This document shows positions 1 to 5,092 of a DNA stretch of 5,092 nt, piece by piece (the stretch's first letter is position 1; the number at the start of each line of letters is the position of its first letter). The stretch covers positions 1 through 5,092 of the forward strand of contig JAGLGG010000070.1 in NCBI GenBank assembly GCA_023144145.1, given 5' to 3'. Origin of the DNA: Anaerolineales bacterium (GTDB lineage: Bacteria; Chloroflexota; Anaerolineae; Anaerolineales; E44-bin32). A program made the translations under genes and the position numbers. A model generated the notes under the pieces. That model was not told the DNA's origin. It ran no database searches and saw nothing but the letters and a program-made list of their open reading frames with translations.

Positions 1-387
1 TTGATCGGAATGAACCGCGACCCTCAATTTGGTCCCCTGGTCACCTTCGGTCTGGGCGGGATTTATGTTGAAGCCCTGAAGGACGTAACCTTTCGAATCG
101 CACCGATTTCACCGCTTGAAGCAGAGGAAATGCTCGGTGAAATAAGGGCACATACATTGTTAGACGGCGTTCGGGGGGAACCTCCAGCCGATAAGGATGC
201 AATCATCGACACAATTCTACGAATTGGGCAGCTGGTCACCGACTTCCCTGAAATTATGGAACTGGATATTAATCCTTTCGTCGTCTACCCAGAGAATCAG
301 GGTGGGGTTGCCATCGATATGCGTCTGATTTTAAGACCCCAGGATGTAAAAGAGAGAATTGTAGAACACAACAGGAGGGTCGCATGA
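1..387 (+). CDS. ADP-forming acetyl-/acyl-CoA synthetase, ATP-grasp (beta) part, C-terminal fragment
   Basis: This is the last 128 codons of a gene whose start lies off the left edge; the TTG at base 1 is just the window boundary. The fragment matches the end of the ATP-grasp domain of NDP-forming acyl-CoA synthetases (acetyl-CoA + ADP + Pi to acetate + ATP + CoA). The diagnostic stretches are DPQFGPLVTFGLGG at residues 7-20, followed by a conserved VEALKDV, then LLDGVRGEPP (about 53-62) and the ELDINPF motif (about 87-93), which carries acidic and Asn residues of the ATP/metal site. The protein ends soon after the ATP-grasp fold, so there is no C-terminal GNAT domain as in some protein acetyltransferase fusions. 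Whether the full gene is a separate beta subunit or a fused alpha-beta chain cannot be told, because the CoA-binding part with the phosphorylated histidine is not visible. Its stop overlaps the next gene, so the two are co-translated. Substrate range is unknown. Confidence 0.9.
   Translation: MIGMNRDPQFGPLVTFGLGGIYVEALKDVTFRIAPISPLEAEEMLGEIRAHTLLDGVRGEPPADKDAIIDTILRIGQLVTDFPEIMELDINPFVVYPENQGGVAIDMRLILRPQDVKERIVEHNRRVA
373..379 (+). promoter_or_regulatory. Ribosome binding site inside the end of the synthetase gene
   Basis: AGGAGGG sits 4 bases before the ATG at 384, within the last codons of the upstream synthetase gene. With the ATGA stop/start overlap it supports the ATG at 384 as the true start of the BioD-like/DRTGG gene and points to translational coupling. 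The spacing is slightly short, but the match to the anti-Shine-Dalgarno sequence is strong. Confidence 0.75.
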
Positions 388-1457
388 AGGCGATATTTGT
401 CACCTCGGTCGAGCCATATTCTGGAAAATCAGCCGTTTGTCTGGCGTTAGGAAAAAAGTTGCAAGCAAGTGGCTACAGCGTGGGTTACATGAAACCATTG
501 AGCACGCAACCATGGCGAACGCCTGATGGAGTTCTGGCAGATGAAGATGCCGCGTTCGTTTGCAACGAATTGGGACTTTCGGTTCACCCCTCCGAACTTT
601 CACCATTAATCGTAACTTCATCCACCCTGCGAAGCAGATTGAAGGGTATGAGTGAGGATGATCCATTACAGAAAATTTTAGATACCGCCAAACGTGTAAC
701 TGCTGACAAAGATGTTTTGATCTTGGAAGGTGGTGCAAGCCTGCGACAGGGCTATGCCATGGGAATTCCGAATTTACGACTCGCTGAGGTTTTCGAATCT
801 CCGGTTTTGGTGATGATCAGATATCACAATGAGATGCAATTGATCGATGACGCCTTGGCCTCGCGCAAACGATTAGGACAGGAACATATGGGTGTGATTT
901 TGAATCACATCCCTGAGAGAGCGCTTGAATTCATCCAGGAATATGCGAAACCGTATTTGGTCGACCAAGGCATAAATGTTCTAGGGAGTTTACCTGATAA
1001 ACCTAGTTTGTCGGCTTTGAGTGTAGAAGAGTTAATTGACCTACTGGACGCAGAAGTGTTAACGGATTATGTTGATCCTAATGCACTTTCAGAGACATTT
1101 ACGGTCGGTGCAATGACCGTTGACGCAGCATTATCCCGGTTTAGGCGACAACAAAATAAAGCAGTTATCACCGGTGGTGATAGAGCAGATATCCAACTCG
1201 CGGCGTTGGAAACTTCAACCGTTGTGCTAATCCTCACGGGAAATCTTCATCCAAGTCCAGTCGTGATTCACCAGGCTGAAAACCTGAGAGTCCCAATTAT
1301 CCTGGTCAAGGATAACACGATGGAAACGGTGGAATTAATCGAACGCGCATATGGAAAGACGCGACTAAAACAACCTGAAAAATTGGAAACCTTCATTAAA
1401 TTAATGGATGCGAACGTTGATTATGAGGCGATATTTACTGAACTTGGACTGTCGTAA
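384..1457 (+). CDS. BioD-like P-loop plus DRTGG domain protein (phosphotransacetylase N-terminal-like, no Pta catalytic domain)
   Basis: A 357-aa cytoplasmic protein with no signal peptide or membrane segment. Residues 1 to about 225 form a BioD/cobyrinate-synthase-like P-loop NTPase: VEPYSGKS at 9-16 is the phosphate-binding loop, KPLS at 37-40 and the LEGG at 114-117 are the usual BioD-type active-site positions, and GVILNHI at 170-176 is the typical strand with Asn. Residues about 232-340 are a DRTGG domain; its signature appears as VITGGDRADIQ at 261-271. This is the arrangement of the N-terminal half of long phosphotransacetylases (about 700 aa in E. coli), but the C-terminal acetyl-phosphate-forming domain is absent and the gene stops normally, so it should not be called an active Pta. 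It starts within the stop of an ADP-forming acyl-CoA synthetase gene. A regulatory or accessory role sensing nucleotides or metabolites for that enzyme is inference. Automatic labels such as dethiobiotin synthase or cobyrinic acid diamide synthase would be misleading. Confidence 0.88.
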   Translation: MKAIFVTSVEPYSGKSAVCLALGKKLQASGYSVGYMKPLSTQPWRTPDGVLADEDAAFVCNELGLSVHPSELSPLIVTSSTLRSRLKGMSEDDPLQKILDTAKRVTADKDVLILEGGASLRQGYAMGIPNLRLAEVFESPVLVMIRYHNEMQLIDDALASRKRLGQEHMGVILNHIPERALEFIQEYAKPYLVDQGINVLGSLPDKPSLSALSVEELIDLLDAEVLTDYVDPNALSETFTVGAMTVDAALSRFRRQQNKAVITGGDRADIQLAALETSTVVLILTGNLHPSPVVIHQAENLRVPIILVKDNTMETVELIERAYGKTRLKQPEKLETFIKLMDANVDYEAIFTELGLS

Positions 1458-1460
1458 CGT

Positions 1461-3632
1461 TCAGTTTGATACTGATGTATCAATCGGTAACCAAATGGAG
1501 AATCGACTCCCCGAATCAGCTTCGCTTTCTAATGTTACGCGACCGCTGTGTCGATCAAGGATTTCTTTCGTAATCGCTAATCCTAATCCTGTTCCGGGAA
1601 CGGACAATAAGCGACTAGCTTTCCCGCGATAAAATCTCTCGAACACTCTCCCTTGTTCTTCAGGCGGAATGCCGATCCCTGTATCGATAATTGTAAGCAA
1701 AGCCCAATCCCCCCCATCAGATTTTCGGGTGTCAGTCGTAATCGTAATCACACCACCAGGCCTGGTATATTGCATCGCATTGGTGAGAATATGAGAAACA
1801 GCTTGAGTGATCATCTTTTCATCCATACGAACATCAGGAAGATCATCATCAATTTCTATCTCTACTTCCAACGACCGTTCAGCAAGAAGACGTTGTCGAT
1901 CCTCAATTAGACCTTGCGCGATTAAGTTTAGGTTCTCAGCCTGGAACTTAGGCATGGAGGTTCCCGTGTCAAACCGTGATATTGCCAAGAGATCCTCAAT
2001 TAAGCTAACAAGTCGATCCGTCTCCCGGGTCAATGTATCCAGGTATTCCTGAGCTCGGGCAGGATTGCCGAAATTCAACAGTTCCAAATACAGTCGAATG
2101 TTGGCAAGCGGCGTCCTCAATTCGTGTGATACATCCGCGACAAATTGTGTCTTAATCCTTCCCGCACTTCGTGCTTGTTCTAAAGCTGTTGCTAATTCGG
2201 CTGTTCGATCTTGAACGGTCTGTTCCAAATCCGAGCTGTGCTTTCTGAGCCGATCATAAAGAGTTGCATTCTCAATGGCTACAAGAATTTGGTCTGCAAG
2301 AAGAATGAGCAATCTTAAATCCGCCTCGTCCAACCCTCCGACCTCAGGTGATTCCACATTTATCGCTCCAATTACGATATCACCTTTACTTAGGGGCACG
2401 ACGATTTCAGAACGGCTTCTTGGAAATCCGACGACATAATCCGGGTCTTGCGATACATCTAATACAAATGCTGGCGTATTCGTTCTTGCAACCCTTCCGA
2501 TGATCCCCGTGGATAACTCCATGGTATGGTCAGGTTCGACCCCAGACCCATGGGCTGCGCGCAGACGAAGAATATGTCCTTCAACCAGGTAAATTTCTAC
2601 AATCTCATAACCCAACACCTGCCAGACCTGATTCACGATCTCGTCTAACAAGGCCTGCATTTCTAAGCGGCTGAGGATCACCTTGGCAACTTGCTGTAAA
2701 GCCGAAAGTTCTGCCAGACGGCGCTCAGATTCTTGAAATTTCCTGGCGTTCTGTAAAGCGATCGCAGCTTGGACAGCGAATAGCTCCAGGACGCGAAGTT
2801 CTCCATCATCGAAGAGATGTGGCTCTTCGAATGCGATGTTCATCACACCTACAACTTGGTCACCGATTCGAAGCGGAAAGCTTGCTATTGCCCCTCCCCA
2901 CTGCCAGTCCTTGAATAATGGATGTTGGTCGACATCAGACGAAACAATCCGTTCACCCGTAAGGGCAACTGTGTACGTTATCCCTCCTTCGCGCGGTTCG
3001 GAAAATGGCTCGGTTTTTCGCTCATCCGACCATCTTGCAGAACCAAATGACAAGCGCTCACCCTCAAAAAGAAAGATATGCGCATCATCCGCCTCAATTA
3101 GCGCTAAGGCCTGATTCAGAATCGCATCTAAGACCGGTTGTAACTCAAGGCTTGAGGTTAGTTGAAGACTGGCGCGGTGGATTGCTTCAAGCACATCCCG
3201 TCGATAACGCTCATCGTCAAGCAATATTTCGCTCTCGAGTGCTGTTCCGACCTGACCTGCAAAAAGCTCAAGGAGTTCCATTTCGCTGGGTGTATATGGG
3301 GTTTCCTCAGATTCCCTACCTACAAGCAGAACACCTCTCAACTTTCCTTCACACAAAACTGGTACACCCATCAACGCGTTGATATTTTCAGGTTCAAAAA
3401 ACTTCCCAGTTGTAGGCCTCTCCGAATAATCATTAATAATCAACCCGGGCGCATTATTGGCAATTTCTCCAACCACACCCACTCCGAAAGGCAAAGTTCT
3501 ATCGACAATTCCACCATTTTCCCCAAAGCAAATCTCGCAACGAAAAGAGATTTGATCAAGATCAGAGATGAACAGCCAGGCTGACTTACTCTTCAGCACA
3601 TCGGCCGCATGTCCAACAATATTCTCTAGCAC
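1461..3632 (-). CDS. Soluble sensor histidine kinase with three tandem GAF domains
   Basis: A 723-aa kinase with no membrane segment, so it should sense signals in the cytoplasm. Domain order: GAF1 about 2-135, GAF2 about 160-297, GAF3 about 320-457, a charged coiled coil about 458-497, HisKA about 495-555, HATPase about 600-717. The phosphoacceptor is H503 in VSHELRTP. The ATP site is complete: N-box N618, G1 DTGIGI at 650-655, F-box FERFYR at 664-669, G2 GTGLGL at 680-685. It should therefore autophosphorylate and pass phosphate to a response regulator, but none is present in the window and there is no fused receiver. The GTG start is chosen because AGAGGAG lies 7 bases upstream and an in-frame TGA occurs about 13 codons further upstream with no ATG, GTG or TTG between. 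GAF1 begins almost at the first residue. The only three cysteines, C32, C35 and C94, are all in GAF1. The ligand cannot be predicted. The gene is divergent from aconitase and convergent with the DRTGG gene. Confidence 0.93.
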   Translation of the reverse strand: MLENIVGHAADVLKSKSAWLFISDLDQISFRCEICFGENGGIVDRTLPFGVGVVGEIANNAPGLIINDYSERPTTGKFFEPENINALMGVPVLCEGKLRGVLLVGRESEETPYTPSEMELLELFAGQVGTALESEILLDDERYRRDVLEAIHRASLQLTSSLELQPVLDAILNQALALIEADDAHIFLFEGERLSFGSARWSDERKTEPFSEPREGGITYTVALTGERIVSSDVDQHPLFKDWQWGGAIASFPLRIGDQVVGVMNIAFEEPHLFDDGELRVLELFAVQAAIALQNARKFQESERRLAELSALQQVAKVILSRLEMQALLDEIVNQVWQVLGYEIVEIYLVEGHILRLRAAHGSGVEPDHTMELSTGIIGRVARTNTPAFVLDVSQDPDYVVGFPRSRSEIVVPLSKGDIVIGAINVESPEVGGLDEADLRLLILLADQILVAIENATLYDRLRKHSSDLEQTVQDRTAELATALEQARSAGRIKTQFVADVSHELRTPLANIRLYLELLNFGNPARAQEYLDTLTRETDRLVSLIEDLLAISRFDTGTSMPKFQAENLNLIAQGLIEDRQRLLAERSLEVEIEIDDDLPDVRMDEKMITQAVSHILTNAMQYTRPGGVITITTDTRKSDGGDWALLTIIDTGIGIPPEEQGRVFERFYRGKASRLLSVPGTGLGLAITKEILDRHSGRVTLESEADSGSRFSIWLPIDTSVSN
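1466..1483. repeat. Perfect inverted repeat at the convergent gene ends (possible weak terminator)
   Basis: TTGATAC and GTATCAA form a perfect 7-bp stem around a TGAT loop. It starts 8 bases past the stop of the DRTGG gene and lies inside the last codons of the kinase gene, where it encodes the Pro-Ile-Asp-Thr region near the C terminus. The stem is AT-rich and neither side is followed by a run of T, so it is not a classical intrinsic terminator. It is the only hairpin I found where both transcripts must end. Confidence 0.35.
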
Positions 3633-3639
3633 TAAGGCG

Positions 3640-3646
3640 CTCCTCT
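3640..3646 (-). promoter_or_regulatory. Ribosome binding site of the kinase gene
   Basis: On the minus strand AGAGGAG lies 7 bases before the GTG at 3632-3630. It decides the non-ATG start, since no other start codon is available before the in-frame upstream stop. Confidence 0.7.
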
Positions 3647-3690
3647 TTGTATTGGGCTCTTTAATCTTACTTCAAACTCTCCATGTCCTA

Positions 3691-3720
3691 ACCATAGAAC
3701 TTAGATAGCTTGTTTATCAA
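3691..3720 (-). promoter_or_regulatory. Candidate sigma-70-type promoter of the kinase gene
   Basis: Reading the minus strand, TTGATA (plus-strand 3715-3720, five of six to the -35 consensus) is followed after 18 bases by TATGGT (3691-3696, four of six to the -10 consensus). Transcription would start near 3684, leaving a leader of about 52 bases before the GTG start. The -35 box lies within the palindrome at 3714-3727, so a bound protein there could block it. This is pattern matching only. Confidence 0.35.
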
Positions 3721-3836
3721 TAGATAACGGTGCTGACCTCTTTTTACTCAAAAATTGAAGGTCTCTTGGATTATACTTTTGTTGAAGCATATGCCGTGCC
3801 AGATTATATTTCTCTTGCGAATTGGGCAAAGGAATC

Positions 3837-3840
3837 GGAG
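3837..3840 (+). promoter_or_regulatory. Ribosome binding site of the aconitase gene
   Basis: GGAG lies 6 bases before the ATG at 3847. It favours this start over in-frame GTG or TTG codons further upstream (3730, 3766, 3796), because the protein from ATG 3847 already begins where AcnA proteins usually begin. Confidence 0.6.
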
Positions 3841-3846
3841 TGTTTA

Positions 3847-5092
3847 ATGTTGCAGAACCCCTTTAACTCACGTTCTAAATTGTCTGTGGGCGGAGCTGAA
3901 TATACGATCTATCGATTAGACGCATTAGAAAAAGCCGGGCTCATGCAGCTAGACAGATTGCCATTCTCCCTCCGAGTTCTCTTGGAATCAGTCCTTCGTC
4001 AAATAAATGCACATACAATCACTGAAGAAAATGTCATCCAACTGTGCAAGTGGGAGCCAAAATTGGAAGAACGTTCAGAAATCCCTTTCCTCCCTGTGCG
4101 AGTACTGATGCAAGATTTTACAGGTGTTCCTGCAATTGTCGATCTTGCTGCGATGAGATCTGCGCTGGCCCGCTTGGGTGGAGATCCCAAGAAAATCAAC
4201 CCTGTCGTTCCAGTTGATTTGGTCATCGACCACTCCGTGCAAGTTGATTTTTATGCATCTCCCGAGGCCCTTAGGCGCAATGCTGAAATTGAATTTAACC
4301 GTAACCATGAACGATATGAATTCTTGCGTTGGGGAAAGGAAGCCTTCAAGAATTTCAATGTTGTTCCGCCTGCAACCGGCATTGTTCATCAGGTTAATCT
4401 TGAGTACCTCTCCAAAGTAGTTATGACCAAGACACAAAACGGGGAGATGCTTGCCTTTCCAGACACCCTGGTCGGGACTGATTCGCATACGACTATGGTG
4501 AATGGGTTAGGGGTTCTTGGCTGGGGGGTAGGAGGGATTGAAGCCGAGGCCGCGATCCTGGGTCAACCTCTTGTCATGGTGGCACCAGAAGTCGTTGGAT
4601 TCCGTCTCGTCGGTCGTTTGCCAGACGGAACAACTGCTACTGACTTAGTCCTAACTGTGGCTCAAATACTTCGAAAATTCGGCGTTGTGGGCAAATTTGT
4701 TGAATTTTTCGGACCGGGACTCTCCCATATGTCACTACCTGATCGTGCGACAGTGGCGAACATGTCGCCCGAATATGGCGCGACAGTCGGATTTTTCCCA
4801 GTGGATCAAGAGACTATTAGTTATCTCAGATCTACTGGACGGGATGAAGATTTAATCGAATTGGTTGAGCGCTATTGTAAAGAACAAGGATTATTCAGAA
4901 CAAACGAAACCCCTGATCCAGAATACAGCGCGCTGTTAGAACTTGATCTCAATTCTGTAGAGACGAGTCTAGCTGGGCCCAAGCGACCTCAAGATCGGAT
5001 TGCGCTTTCAAATATGAAATCTTCCTTCAAGAATGTGCTTGTTGAGCCCACCAAGCAAGGTGGGTTCTCCCTGGATCCATCGTCATTGGATC
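3847..5092 (+). CDS. acnA: Aconitate hydratase, AcnA/IRP type, N-terminal part
   Basis: The first 415 codons of an aconitase (usual length about 890-910 aa), cut by the right edge. It isomerises citrate to isocitrate through cis-aconitate in the TCA cycle, in the cytoplasm, with a [4Fe-4S] cluster. Family blocks in order: RVLMQDFTGVPAIVDLAAMR (85-104), PVDLVIDHSVQVD (122-134), ERYEFLRWGK (155-164), the HQVNLEYL segment (181-188), PDTLVGTDSHTTM (205-217) with the DSH of the active site, GLGVLGWGVGGIEAEAAILG (220-239), VVGKFVEFFG (280-289), ANMSPEYGAT (304-313) and SLAGPKRPQDR (374-384). The long N-terminal form and these blocks separate it from AcnB and from mitochondrial-type aconitase. The three cluster cysteines (about 435, 501 and 504 in E. 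coli AcnA) would fall after the window end, so catalytic integrity cannot be confirmed. It is transcribed away from the histidine kinase and has its own Shine-Dalgarno sequence. Confidence 0.96.
   Translation, partial: MLQNPFNSRSKLSVGGAEYTIYRLDALEKAGLMQLDRLPFSLRVLLESVLRQINAHTITEENVIQLCKWEPKLEERSEIPFLPVRVLMQDFTGVPAIVDLAAMRSALARLGGDPKKINPVVPVDLVIDHSVQVDFYASPEALRRNAEIEFNRNHERYEFLRWGKEAFKNFNVVPPATGIVHQVNLEYLSKVVMTKTQNGEMLAFPDTLVGTDSHTTMVNGLGVLGWGVGGIEAEAAILGQPLVMVAPEVVGFRLVGRLPDGTTATDLVLTVAQILRKFGVVGKFVEFFGPGLSHMSLPDRATVANMSPEYGATVGFFPVDQETISYLRSTGRDEDLIELVERYCKEQGLFRTNETPDPEYSALLELDLNSVETSLAGPKRPQDRIALSNMKSSFKNVLVEPTKQGGFSLDPSSLD

Larger units (their letters stand above)
3633..3846. other. Divergent intergenic region between kinase and aconitase
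   Basis: This 214-bp non-coding stretch separates the kinase start (leftward) from the aconitase start (rightward) and must hold the promoters of both. It is visibly more AT-rich than the flanking genes. Contents seen: a good candidate promoter for the kinase (3691-3720, minus strand); a TATACT box at 3772-3777 that could be the -10 of the aconitase promoter, giving a leader of about 63 bases, but without a convincing -35; and a short palindrome TTATCAATAGATAA at 3714-3727. No tRNA or recognisable riboswitch is seen. Confidence 0.6.

Noticed and set aside
384..1457. Naming the DRTGG gene as dethiobiotin synthase, cobyrinic acid a,c-diamide synthase or full phosphotransacetylase
   Set aside because: The P-loop domain resembles these enzymes, but the DRTGG domain and neighbour fit the Pta N-terminal module, no biotin or cobalamin genes are nearby, and the Pta catalytic domain is missing.
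1466..1483. FNR/CRP-type binding site in TTGATAC...GTATCAA
   Set aside because: The half-sites resemble TTGAT/ATCAA, but the spacing is 8 rather than 4 bases and the position is at gene ends, not in a promoter.
2836..3584. Plus-strand open frames of 92-140 codons within the kinase gene
   Set aside because: They lie opposite a kinase whose domains are continuous and complete; the translations have no recognisable domain and look like antisense shadows.
3724..3846. N-terminal extension of aconitase from in-frame GTG or TTG codons (3730, 3766, 3796)
   Set aside because: The frame is open back to a TAG at 3721, but the extra residues do not resemble an AcnA N terminus, and ATG 3847 has a well-placed GGAG and gives the usual family start.
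3999..4488. Minus-strand open frames opposite the aconitase gene
   Set aside because: They overlap strongly conserved aconitase coding sequence on the other strand and show no domain or ribosome binding site of note.

Overview
The window carries four protein genes and one short divergent intergenic region. It reads as a bacterial chromosome of moderate GC content. Overall gene style, namely a soluble multi-GAF histidine kinase, an ADP-forming acyl-CoA synthetase paired with a BioD-like/DRTGG protein, and an AcnA-type aconitase, would suit an environmental bacterium such as a member of the Chloroflexota (Anaerolineae-like). That placement is inference from gene content; there is no rRNA or other phylogenetic marker in the window.

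Left part (1-1457, + strand): the 3' end of a gene for the ATP-grasp (beta) part of an ADP-forming acetyl-/acyl-CoA synthetase. It overlaps by 4 bases (ATGA) the start of a 357-aa protein made of a BioD-like P-loop domain plus a DRTGG domain. This is the N-terminal, non-catalytic part of long phosphotransacetylases, here standing alone. The two genes are translationally coupled and are probably one operon concerned with acetyl-CoA/acetate energy metabolism; its promoter is off the left edge.

Middle (1461-3632, - strand): a 723-aa soluble sensor histidine kinase with three tandem GAF domains, a signalling coiled coil, an intact HisKA H-box and an intact HATPase domain. It converges on the left operon, with only 3 bases between the two stop codons. 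A 7-bp perfect inverted repeat lies in the last codons of the kinase. No response regulator is visible. All three cysteines of the kinase (C32, C35, C94) are in the first GAF domain, which raises a modest possibility of redox or metal sensing.

Right part (3633-5092): a 214-bp divergent intergenic region with a plausible promoter for the kinase and a weaker -10-like box towards the right, then the first 415 codons of an AcnA/IRP-type aconitase running off the right edge. The visible part matches the family closely, but the cluster-ligating cysteines lie beyond the window.

Functionally, two pieces of central carbon metabolism (acetyl-CoA to acetate with ATP formation, and citrate to isocitrate) flank a cytoplasmic sensor kinase. 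A regulatory link between them is possible but not shown by the sequence. I see no mobile element, CRISPR array, tRNA or rRNA, and no clearly new system.
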